NCBI GenBank assembly: GCA_013398275.1
Contig: VZSE01006608.1
Span: 754,347-818,346, forward strand
Source of the DNA: Promerops cafer
Lineage: Eukaryota > Chordata > Aves > Passeriformes > Nectariniidae
DNA: 64,000 nucleotides
Reading direction: 5' to 3'
Shown: positions 9,803-21,600 of the stretch, one piece after another
How positions within the stretch are numbered: the first letter of the stretch is position 1
Layout of the letters: each line of letters starts with the position of its first letter
Program-made: the position numbers and the translations under genes
Notes under the pieces: model-generated
The model's input: only the letters and a program-made list of their open reading frames with translations
What the model was told of the DNA's origin: nothing
Database searches by the model: none

Positions 9803-12800
9803 GCCGCGGCCGCGCGCCGGGAACGCGCACGGGGCTGCGGGGACGGCTCCGGTCCCTCGCGGCCGCCGCGGTGGCCGTGGAACCGCGGTGTTTGCGGGAC
9901 CAGCGGTGCCCGCGGGGCCCCCGAGCGCTAAATCGTCTTTCGATTTTCTGTCTTCATTTACTCCTTAAGGGCGTGTTTCATTCCTGTAACCCATTTTACC
10001 CTAAAATCGCTCCGTCCTGTTCTTAGTATCAACCCGATTTTTAAGGTGTTGTTCTCGAATTTTTCATTCCTTCCTTGCTTAAATTAATGTGAAATGTTTC
10101 ACCTGGGACGCTAGATGAGAAATTAGATGGAAACTTCATGGCCAAACAATACAAATTATCTGCATTAAATCACTTTTCTCTGGCACGGGCAGACTCCTCG
10201 GCACACCCCATCTGTTTTGTCCGTCTCGAAACTAGGCCTGGTAAATAACTCGCTATGGGAATCTTTTTAAGAAAAGAGAGATTCACTCATCTGAAAAATA
10301 TCCATGAACTAAATTTTTAAAAAAATAGGTTTTGCAATTTAAGAAAAAAAAAAAAAAATCCCAAATGACAATCTTATCTGCACCTGAATTCACCTAATAG
10401 GAGCTAGCTACCATTTACAGAACCACTGTACACCAGAGTGCTTCTTGGGATACTCCATGAGAATATTAGGATGTGGCTTTAAAATACACTCTGCTCAGCT
10501 CTGAGTAAGGACTTGAACCAACATAACCATTATCAATTTTCCAACTCATAGAGTAGTGGTAGGTATTCTCTACTATTGAAACTGTTCCCTTTTGTATAAA
10601 CTATTTAAATATTAATTAGATTGATATTTAAACTCATGTTTCCATATCCCATAGGCATGCCCACTGGGCTTTTAGGATCACAATTCTGCCTCCGGCTCTG
10701 CTTTCTGAAAAGAGTCCTAAACCCATTTGCCAGGAAATTGTAATTTCGCCAAGTGTCTTATGTAGACTCTTTTAACTTACCCTTCACAAAAAGGTGCACT
10801 TAACTGTTCATTCTTACAGTCTTAAAAAAGATTCCTCCCACTTGATCACAAAGCCAAAAAAAATCCTTTTTTAGAGAATGACAAAGTAAAGAGAAAGTCA
10901 TGGGCTAGTTAATTTATCAGCTGCTTTGTTTGGCCGGAGCAACTGAACCTGGTATAGATCAGTTTCTTCCCACGTCCTTACTTTGTTAATCTGTTCCGTT
11001 CTGCATACCAGTATCCACAGCATAAATTTGTTGTCCTGTATATTTCATTTATCCTTCAAGAGTCAAGGTTTATTGCACAAAAATACCAGATTTGGATTCA
11101 AAACATTACCTACTCATAAGGTTGTAGAACAAAGATTAAAGATGCAAAGTATCCCCAGAAACTAGGGGTAAATAAAGAGTTCAAAAAGATAGCATTATTT
11201 TTAAACTAGGTGGAAGACTTTTTAAAATGTGAGATAAGTGATATTTCATTCCCCATAATAAATACTTCCAGATTCTCCTTTCCTTCTGACTAGTCCTCTA
11301 TTTTTCGTATCTACTTCCTCTTGCCTCATTAGCTTCTAAGCCTGCTTAGTTAAGTTGATCTAGTGCAATGATGAACCTTGAAGAGAAGCATTTGTTATTT
11401 TGATCTTATTTTTCAGCATTTGGAATTTGTTATGAAAAATTACTCCTTTCAAGACCCACCTCTGGCTGCTCTTGCTGAAACTGTTAAAAAAGCCTTCAAA
11501 AAACCTGATAAAAACAGGTCACTTATTCCATTCTGCTGAGACCAGGGAAACCTGTCCTAACACTGATCACAAATTGCAGGTGGCTTGTGGCACCAATGCT
11601 GCTGAGAACAGAGCAGATAACAGCTCTTCTGAAAGAAATACTTCAGAATTCTTCAGAGAAATTATGGCTTCTTTTAGTCAAGAGGAATGTGAATTTGGAA
11701 AGAATAACAGGAGAAAAAAATGCGCTAATGTTAATGGGATTATGATTATCTAAAATACATATTTAAGAGAGCTCTTAATTTAAGTTAGCATAGTTAAATT
11801 ATTCCAATTGGTTTTAACAATGCGAGAAATTTGAAACTAATTTTTATTCTGTTCCTTAAACCTTTGGAACAGAAAGCCTAATACTGCATGGAACATTTCC
11901 AAAAGGGATTTTTAAGAAATTCTACACTATGAGATTAGTTTAAATGTTTCTGTTAAAATTGTTCTGTACTCCAAGCATAAATACTGAAATTTTGGTAAGA
12001 AAATGCTGAAAATACTATTAAAATGCTATAAATGCCTCAATAATAATGACATCTCAATCTTCAGTTTTCTTCTTTAAAGTCATGAGAGTGAGTCACAAAG
12101 AGTACTTCCCCCTTCTCCAGCACTTCAATTAATCAAGGCACATTAGGCCTCCCCAATATAAAAAAAATCAGTTAAAATACAAGTCAGTTCTCTCTCTTGC
12201 CTTCAGAGAAAGACTTAAAATATAAAACAAACATAATTAAATTCAGCAATGCATGGCCTCTCTATGAGCCTGCAACTACATGTGAGATCACAGGCTGGTG
12301 AGTTGGGAGACTGGTCATGATGATTTAAACCTCACTATTGCAAACTCTGACACAAAGGTAGAGGGGAAGGTAAAAGATTATGCTTTTTCATCATTGTCTA
12401 AAATTACTCCTGCTGGGAAGTATTAGTATTTTTTCCTGTGACTCAGCCATGACATCTAAATTGTTAGAGGATCAGAGAACAGTTTTTAATCCTGTATGTA
12501 GTCTCTGCAGCTGGGCAGCTCCTTTAACTTAAGAATATAGAGAGCTATGAAGGCAAGCATAGCTTTTCCTTTCTGTGCCCCAAGTTTGCCCACACATGCA
12601 GACCGGCGTCACTGAAACAGGTCCACTTGGTCATGAAGCTCTACTTTACAAATCATAAGGGAAATAAGCATATACAGAAATAATTTGTTTAGATAAATCT
12701 CTCTTCTGACACTAATTGACAGTAGCACCCAAGGCTCGAGGCGTGAACCAGTTATTCTTTTCTTTTAAAATCAGTATGTTTTTAACAGCACTGAAAGACC

Positions 12801-13227
12801 AACATGCTTCATAAGCTCAGTAGGATTCACACGATCATACTCTGAATAGCTAAACAGCCTGCGATTTCGGTGTCTCGAATGAATAGCAGACCTCTAGGGG
12901 AAAGAGCTTATTAAGGGACCACCCCTTTTCTTCCTAAAGATAAAGCCTTATCTCCAGCAGTTGAAGAGCCTGACTGCTCTGCGGTCTATTCCAGTTCTCT
13001 CTTCTGGCTGGCTAGTGTAGGTGCTCGGCGTGGTTTGTACAGTCACAGTGTACTTCTCTCTGCTCACAAAGCTGGCTTAAGAGTTTCCCTCGCCCTCCCC
13101 CCAGCCCAGGCGCTGGTTCCCACCTCTGCGCCTCTGTTTGCTGCCTCCTCAGCTGTGCTAATTCAACTCTTTGTGGTGTGGGCCACGTTAAAAATCGACT
13201 GAGATGATCCAGCTTTAAAAGAACAAA

Positions 13228-13287
13228 AACCCAAACAAAACAAAACCAAAACCAACCAAAGAAACAAAACAAAAAAACCCCCAAAAC
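13228..13287. repeat. A/C-rich low-complexity block, (CAAAA)n-like
   Basis: Irregular runs of AAAAC, CAAAA and CCAAA units. Translated on the minus strand they give an F/W/V-rich string, so the 100-codon minus frame at 13012-13314 is an artefact of this block. Confidence 0.8.
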
Positions 13288-13370
13288 ACAACACGAAACT
13301 ACTCGCGCACACATACGTACACACGCACAGAAAAACTCAGATGTTTCACTGATCCAATTTACAACTCAAC

Positions 13371-13700
13371 CCACGAGCAGCTGCACTCGCACAATCACGG
13401 GGACAGCCCCGATGAGGGAGCAAGAACAAGAGAGCAGAGCAGGCAGGAAACACCCCGACTTAAAGTGGCTTTTCCACTGGAAATAAAACCTCGCTGTACA
13501 ACTGGAGCCGGCGGGCTGAAGGCGAGCTGCTCCCCTGGCAGCAGCGCTGAGCAGAGCGGAGGCAGGAATTGTCTCACAGCTGGCAGGAACGCTGGAGGAC
13601 TCGCACCGGAAGAGAAGGTTCTCCTGCCGAAGAGGCGAGGCAGCAGCCCTGCTCTGAGCAGTGCCGTAGTGCTCCATCCCGATAGGCGAGTGGCCTGGTT
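13371..13700. promoter_or_regulatory. small CpG-rich patch upstream of DNAJC1
   Basis: About 19 CpG dinucleotides in some 330 bases, in a region where CpG is otherwise scarce. The local G+C is raised. It is about 3.6 kb upstream of the main CpG island. Such secondary islands often mark an enhancer, an alternative first exon or a noncoding-RNA promoter. The sequence alone does not say which, and no TATA box or coding exon is evident. Confidence 0.45.
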
Positions 13701-15195
13701 ATTGCCTTTTTAAGGGAATTTTTTTTCTAAAGTCAGATCATTTTGCAGATGCAGTTTAGCGTTTAGCCACGCGAAGAAGCAAATGGAATGGAGACTGAGA
13801 GATGACATCCAGTGTGGCAGTGGGGAAAGAAGGACAGTGGGGACAGGACCACTTTACAGCAACCTGCCCACTGAAAGATTTGTAAGGAATATGCCATTTG
13901 TGTACACCAGCTGTTACCTTAGGTCAGACATAAGTCAAAGTAACGAGAAAGAAATGTGGGAATGGGAACAGAAGCAAAAGCAACAGAGCTAAAAACAGAA
14001 AGTTATTGCAGTCCATCAGACATGAAAGAATATTATTTAGGAAATAGCTCATTTGTGCCTGGTCTGGGCAGCTCAGTCGTCTCTTTTAGCTATATTACTC
14101 TTTTTTTCCCTTTTTCTTCATGTTACATCATTAGTGCCAAAACCCAGTAGTGCCTACTGAGCATGCCATACCTTTGATACTGTTTTCCAGACTCAAAAAC
14201 TACCTGAAGCCATATTACCATCATACAAGATACGGTAATATATATATACTCAGAGTGTGCAATAGGAAAAGTGAGATCATCTTCATATGAGCCATATCCT
14301 AATAGTGTAAAGCCAACATATTAAAGCCCTGATCATTATAAATGGCCTTTTCCCAGCATAAACGTATAATGTTTTGCTGCATGGCATGACATGACAGTAG
14401 TCTGTCATTAAATTTTAATATAGATTTTTCTGAAGAACATCAACATGGGAAGCACTTTCAGGCAGAAGTTTTGGAGGCACAATAATTAAAAGATATAACA
14501 AAATCAGTGATTAGAAGGCTAATGGCATCTTTTTAAACAATGTCAACCGTGTCAATATTCTTGACTCCTTTCAAAATTACCTGTGGCTAAGATTGCAAGT
14601 GGGTGACTACCAGTGTTAATTTTGTTATTACTGTTCCAAGAGCGACATCCTGGTAGGCTATTCACTTATGGAGATGCTCAGCATATGCAAGCTGAAAACC
14701 TCTAGACAACTTTTAGAAATATGTACAGCTATTTTAAAAGTTTCATCCAGGGAATGTTATTCTAGTGGCCCAGAATGGGAGCTCTCAAAGTATGGACAAC
14801 ATACAGAGAGGGGCAGATGTCAAGATGCTGTTCACATGAATATAATTTCCATAGTTCATTTCCAGTAAGAATGCTGGAAATCAGGGATTCTCAAGACTAC
14901 ATTACATTCTCAAGACATTTGTGTTAACTCTCCAAAAAAAAGCAAAGTAAGAGACATGATTTTAAAGTCTTGAAGGTTTCATGCAGTTTTCAAACTATTT
15001 TTAATCTATTCTGCATTGACTATCAAAGACTGATGGAGCTTGCTCATAATAGGATTTTTCCTAATTATGTTTAACACATTAAGTGTTGCTTAGCAGTTTA
15101 TTATTACTTGTATTCAATGAAGCAATTAGCATTTATTTTTCATTTCATGTAAATTTTCCTAGAAGTATTTTGTAATATTTTTCAAAATTAATTCA

Positions 15196-15208
15196 CCACC
15201 AGGGGGCA
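15196..15208 (+). promoter_or_regulatory. CTCF core motif
   Basis: CCACCAGGGGGCA matches the CTCF core consensus at every informative position. The flank (TTCA before, AAGAA after) is not the ideal extended motif. It lies about 5.3 kb upstream of the DNAJC1 island. Motif presence does not prove occupancy. If bound, it could act as an insulator or loop anchor on the upstream side of the gene. Confidence 0.55.
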
Positions 15209-15610
15209 AAGAACTATTTCTCCAGAGGGAACGTTTTTATATTGGTTTCACAGATGCGTGACCCTTCCAAGGTCCTTTCCTACTCCACAGTAATTGCAGA
15301 TGTGATTAAAAACAAAAAGTGTGCAGACCTAAAAATACATCAGAGGGACATCTTTAGCATTTTTGCCAACTTTGACTGCTCTGAGGTTAAGACAATTGTT
15401 GGGAGAGAGAGCAAGCTGGAAGACCAGGAGAGGTGGTACAAGATGGCTGCGACATGAGCGCTGCTTTGGTCCTCTGTGCGCGTGGCTGTTCTGCACCTCT
15501 GTCAGGAGCACGCGGTGCTGTGTCTTGTGCAGAGAGAAATTACAGCCATCCAGGCATTAAACCAGGTAACAAATAACTCAGTATTGTAAACAGTATCATA
15601 ACACTTGCCA

Positions 15611-15637
15611 CAGAATCATAGAATCATTCTATTTCAG
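15611..15637 (-). mobile_element. possible CR1 3'-terminal octamer remnant
   Basis: AGAATCATAGAATCATTCT resembles the reverse complement of the ATTCTATG-type octamers that end avian CR1 elements. No CR1 body follows it, so this is either a tiny remnant or chance resemblance. Confidence 0.3.
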
Positions 15638-18600
15638 CTGATTTTAATTCCTTGCTCAGTTCTGTCAGTGCTATTTTGTTTCTGCTTGGTCCCTCTCATT
15701 TGTTGCTTTGACAGAGATGAGCTGATGTTAGGAATAATTAAAAATAGAATTTAATTTTGCAAATGGAAAAACCATTTTTAAATATTACCTGGAAATTTTC
15801 TGTGAAGATCGTACAATTCCATTTGTCACTACATAACACTCATTTCCCATTTATTAATGTGGTAGGTATGTGTGTTAGTGACATTTGCTAAAGCACCCTC
15901 CCAAGAAAGGAAGTAGCACCATAAAACATTGGATAAAAGAAAAATAATCAGGTAAATCCAACCCCAAAAACATATCACCATAAAATAAACTAGCATGACC
16001 ATGCATAGAGAGACTGTGCAACCAGCAGCACAACATGCCAGCAGTGTAACAGAAGAGCCCGTTACATGTAGGGATTAATCATGGACAGCATTTGGTTTGT
16101 GGGATATCTTTTCAATAAAATGATTGAGTCCATTCAGAGAGGAAACTGAAAGCTGTGATGGATGAACATAGAATACACTATTTACTCAAAATAGCTGTTT
16201 CTGTACCACAGGGGTTTTTTAGGAGGTAAATTGCTGTCCTGTTCAAAATTGAGGGTAATACTTTGAAATTTGCACGGATGTTCACAATATTTTCTTCATA
16301 AAGTAAAGCTAAATTTCAAGTTTAAATAGTTTTCACACTTCAGGATTGCATTAACAAAGTAGTCATATCTGATTACACAGTGCAAAACCAGCAGAACTAA
16401 CTAAATATAGGAAGACCATTAATACGATGTGTGTGTACAAGTGTCTTTCTAAGAAAAAGCCTATTAAAATTCTTCAAATTCCCCTTTAAATTTAACACTG
16501 CACTTAATTGTGACTGGAAAAAAAATCCATTGAATTCTCATCCACAAAATTCCAGTATATACAGATATGGAAAAGTAATTCCTAGGAAGACCAGTCTGGA
16601 TTGAATAATCACAACTACACGGCAGCAAAAGCACATTGGTAGAAACCAATATAAAGATATGAGGTTTGATTATTCCATGGTTATATTTACCAAAGGTCAG
16701 CTTTGAAATCCTGCCCACAGCTACAAATGCTACATATCTGCTAAAGTAAGCATTATAATGTCTGATACAGCTTTTTTTACATTTGTATCATGTCAAGTAA
16801 TGATATATTTACTTCATGATTCACTTGCTTTTATTAAATTAAAAGTTCGGTGTTAAACATGTCACAGCTTCTTGCTGGTGGTGGATTATATTTGTGATTT
16901 CTTCAAATCTCATAAATGGCCAGAATCCTTCCACTGCCTGCACAGTTGTGATTTCCATTTGCTCTCAAGAAATATATTTCAGAAAATAGAGCAGGGCATG
17001 TTACTCTTATTACAAAACATTATTTTCAGAAAAACAAATTACTGTCTGAAGCACTTTCTTTGCCAAAATTCTGCAATGTAATTTCTCACAAAATCCCATT
17101 AGCCAATACAATCTCTCTAGTAAGTAGTCTTTAACAGAGCTTTAACAGCTCTCAACCACATGGGGATTTTGTTGTCGTTGTTGTGACTAGATTTTTCTGT
17201 GGTATGAGTTTTATTCACTACATCACAGACTAAAACAATAGAAAAGTAAAAATAAAGATTTCTGATACTAAGAACCTGTCATTGAAGATAAAAGGTGCTC
17301 TAAATGTGGAGAACCCAGATGGTCCAGATCTGATAAGAAGTGGTTCATTTCTGGAGTTTTCTTGAAGCAACACATTTTTAGACAAAGCATGACTGCTGTT
17401 AATAGTAATTTACAATCTCCTTAAACATTATTTTTTCCTTCAAATTTTTGACTTTTAAATTCTAAAACCTAAATAACTGAACTTCTCTCGCTGCTTACTT
17501 TTTTCAGAACCACTGCAATTACGTAGAAATATTTCATGTTCTGTCTGTACCCTTTAATCACTTTTTCTTCCTCCTCTATTTGCATTCTCTCTCGTCTCCC
17601 CTGTATCTACTGCATTGTGCTAGCAAATAAATATTAAATATGTTGTACTCATTTAGGTCTTAACTAGGCATTCAACTCACATAAATACTTCTGTGGGCAA
17701 ATATTAGACAAGGAATATGTAATATAGAGTGTTATTTAGCAAAATATATTTAATGAATTCTATCAAGTGAGAGGTATAAATATTGACTTCTCCTCCATGT
17801 GGCATGTACAGGAAGAAATCACTTAGTGGATGCTCTTGGTACATGTTCTTGGTCACTGGTAGGCTCAGGAGGTGGCTTGCAGAGCACAGAGTAGGAGCAC
17901 ACACAAGGTGTTATCTGGATCCACTTTTATGGAAGTGCTAATGAGTCAAACCTTCAACACAAAGTATCAAAAAGTTACAAGATAAAAAGCCCCCCTTTAG
18001 CAGCTTGCCAGTAGTATGGCAATCCTCCCAGCATCAAAACTATCTATGAAAACTGGGAAAAGCAACCACCCTTAATAGCTGTGCTAATGGAAGTGGTTAG
18101 TTAAATTACAGATCCACTAATTTTTTTCCCTTGTGTTGCAGAGGCCAAACAACTATTCTCCTTTTTTGACCCCTAATGCAAGCTTCAAAACTCTCTAATA
18201 TCCTGCAAATAAAAGGGAATTTGATGTCCCTTGCATGCCTGTAGGGTATCCTTGAATATAAATATTAATGTCAAGGAACAGCCCACTTGTCCTTATTCCA
18301 CTAATTCCTAATTTGCTTTTATAGTAAAATTATATTTTTTCTCTTTTCTTTTGTTGCAAAATATTTTTTAAAACAGTAAACAGACACCAGGCTAGCAGAA
18401 TCTAGCTAGAATTTTAATCAGTGCTAGATCCAAGTGCTGTTACCCCTGTCTACAGGCCAGCCAAGGGCTCCGTTATATCACTTAAGCACCATTTAAGCCG
18501 AGTTGGTGATTTATTCTTGCAGCACGTTAGAGCAAAGGGCAGAAGGAATTCTCCCCGCAGTACCTCCTGCTGGTCACAGGCTGCCCTCCCACAGCTTGCA

Positions 18601-21600
18601 TCGCATGTCAGTGACAGATCACTTACGCCACCAAGCATCGGTGACTGCAGTCCTATGGAACCCGGGGCTGGAGACGGTCCGTGTAAAGCCAGGAGGGTCC
18701 CAGCTGACAGCAGTGCATGTGCACACTCTGTGCAGGCACAGCAAATCAAACACATGGCAGCTGAAGCTGTAAGCTGAGCTGCTGTGCTGGGGCTGATTGT
18801 ACACGGCCATCATACAAGACGCAGAACTTTTATACGGGATGCTCCGTGTTCCAAAGGATGTCTGTCAGTCCTGGCTAAGGAAAGGCCTGCCCTTCCCTGC
18901 ACTGTGTGGTGTGAGGTTTGTCTGCAGGGAGCTTCTGAGAGCACAGGAACTGCCATTCTGCCTGTCCTTCAGCCTTAGGAATTACCAGCAACTCCCTGCA
19001 GCCATGCAGCCGCTTCCTGCTGCTTTGTATGGCCTTCTCTCTCCCACTCCCATCCACCCCAGACTCTCTGCGTTCCCCTGCTGCTGCTCCAGCCTCTGCT
19101 CCAGCATCCATGCCAGCCTCAGCCTTGGGTATGGAGAAAGGACCTGAGCATGTCTGGCCTCCGTTGGCACATACACCTGCAGAGTGACACCCAGAGCTGG
19201 GGCCCCTCTTGCTCGCTCCTCTTATGTGCCAACAGCCACTCCTGCTGACTTTTCCAGGAGAAAAAAACTGATTTAGACCATGCAACTTGGAAACAAGTAT
19301 TAGGTAACTTTGTAAAGGCTAGTCATAATGGACGAGTTCTAGCCAAAAGTCATACATTCCAACTTTCCCAACTTTCTTTTAACAAGTTACCTTTTCCTTT
19401 GAAGGACTTTGGGGCAAACTCAGCCTATACTGTCAGCAGATCCAACTGAGAATGGATCAAGTACTCTGGACATGAAAAACAGGTCAGTGGAGCAGGAGAT
19501 GCATCTGTGACCATCTGCCCTCTGAAGACCTGACAGAGGCAACAAAGAGCCCTCTGGATGCTGTAGCTCCTGGCAGGAAAAGGAAGAAACCCGTCCTTGT
19601 ATTTTTCTGAAATTTGACATTGAAGAATGCAGTACATTGAAACACAAAAGGTAAAAAATAATTAGGTTTTCTGTTTAAAAATATTAACTGTGGGGGTTTT
19701 TCATCTCTGTTTTGATTTTGAATAATTTTAACTTACCTTTTTGGGTACATATGTGATTGTTAGTGTTGTCTGGTTTCCCAGGAGTATTAAAAAATGTAAC
19801 CTAGGCCTTTCTGCAATTACAAGCAAGCGAACTTGCCGCAGCTGTGTGCCATGTTCAGGCCCAGTAGCAAACTCTGCCTCCACTCTCCACACTGCTTTTC
19901 CTGTTCCCACTGGGCACAGGACTAAAATTCACCAAAATGACAGTACCTCCATAACTACAGTACTTCCTGCTGTGCCAAAATCCCATCATCTCTGCAGTCA
20001 TTTTAAAGTACAGGAATATTGAAAACAAAACCAATCTGGAAAGAGTCACGAGTGCAGAAATTGGTCCCTTCTGAGCTGGAATTTCTGTGTGTCTTTATAG
20101 AAAATATTAAATACTGTTGTAATCAGAAACCTACTGCTGTTGTTGCTCCATGGCTCACTATTGAAGATAATAGCCTGTTAATTTACATTAAAAAACATAT
20201 TTGTCTTATGGAAAAGAATATTCAGTGAACATAAACAATAGTATGTACGGGACAACACCATGTACAGACACACCGTATCCTCCATATTAAGGACTGTACA
20301 AAATAACAATGGCAGTCAAAGTAAACTGTAAAATGGTGGTCATGATGCTCTCCTGGCTATTGTTTAATTATGCCTCAGCTATTGTGTGGTTTATTCTTTC
20401 ATTCTTTTACCCATATTTTTGAAGGCTGTCTCCTGAAACTGCACCCCACTCCAGAGAATCTTGGATATGCCATCAATCTACATGCGTGTTAATTGAGTGA
20501 TCTCAGCCTAAAAGGAAAGGAATCAGACTGGTCAGTTTAAATGTCTAAATTGCCCTTAGCCATCAGCTCTCTCAGCCAGAGAGCTGTAATTACCATGAAA
20601 TACCCAGGGAGGCACTTACCATTGTTGCTTTCTTTTTGTACTAGTCTGTTACATTTGGGGTTATGACAGATTATACTACAGTTACTATAAAGTAGTATTT
20701 CCCAAGTGAAAAGACTTCACAAACTATTGTCTTTCTTTCTGTTTTCATTTTTGCCAGTGAGAGACAAAAACATGTGTTAGAAGGAGAAAGAAGCAGCTTA
20801 AAGATTTATTTTGGAAAGCAGATTTTGTAGCTGAGGAATAAGTAAATTGGATCTTACTGTTTTCTGGTTACATTTTGCCTTTTCACAGTAAGTAAAACAA
20901 AATGGTGGTTTCTCAGCTATTATGATTTTAGAAATACAGTATTTAATTAAATCTTTTTATGGCAAAGTGTTGTACCTGCACTCTTTGTGTTTCTTGTAGA
21001 TCTGAGGCTTGCCAAGTTTCACTCAATTAGAAAGAGATCAGTCATTCCAGAACTGAAAGCAGTTTTCTGGAATATCTCCATAAAAAACAACATTGAATAA
21101 CTTAACTGGATGTAAGAACTTCTAAATAGTAAGGCATTACAAGCCAATTTTTAATCTTGGTCTTTTATAAATATACCATTTCATTCCTTCCTCATTTAAC
21201 TTCAGAGACAGTCTTAAGTACATAACACCTCTGAACATTAAATAACACTCACAGTAAAAGGGACTTTAAGAAGAATTTTGGTCTGAATTAGCTTTTCCTA
21301 CACTCAGTCAGTGCTGAGCATCTGATGGAGTAAAACATACAGATCTTTCCCCAGCATTAGTTTCTCTTTAGTTATGATAATGATTTATTGTACCTCTGAG
21401 TCCTGATTTGGAGCTCTGTTTCACTGCCACCTCAGAAGACAATGCAGTACAAGCAACAAAATAGACACACAAGTAGAAGAAAAAATATTGAGTAAAGGAT
21501 ACCTCAGAGAAAACAGTAAAAACTGCACTATGCATCTCACTTTTCAAAAAAAACCCTAGAAAACTGAGCAAAGCAGGACCATTTTTTTTTTTCTGTTCCT

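Larger units (their letters stand above)
9290..9950 (-). promoter_or_regulatory. DNAJC1: CpG-island promoter and 5' end of DNAJC1
   Basis: A sharply bounded island of very high G+C and dense CpG, in contrast to AT-rich flanks on both sides. It contains the first-exon fragment, the N gap, the proximal part of intron 1 (9290-9545) and, beyond the gap, 9803-9930 with many CCGCGG/GCCGCC-type strings. Transcription should run leftward on the minus strand. I see no TATA box near the presumed start, as is usual for housekeeping CpG-island promoters. The sequence changes abruptly to AT-rich DNA near 9930-9950. Bidirectional activity is possible but not shown. Confidence 0.8.
9951..15195. other. upstream intergenic DNA, no gene seen
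   Basis: AT-rich unique sequence upstream of DNAJC1. The longest plausible open frame (11472-11753 plus, 93 codons) has no recognisable domain. The exceptions are an A/C-rich low-complexity block at 13228-13287 and a CpG-rich patch at 13371-13700, listed separately. No repeat family is recognised otherwise. Confidence 0.7.

Noticed and set aside
9081..9830. 249-codon minus frame running from before the gap through intron 1
   Set aside because: It crosses 230 N, begins at GTG and reads straight through the consensus donor at 9545. Only the nine codons before the donor look real.
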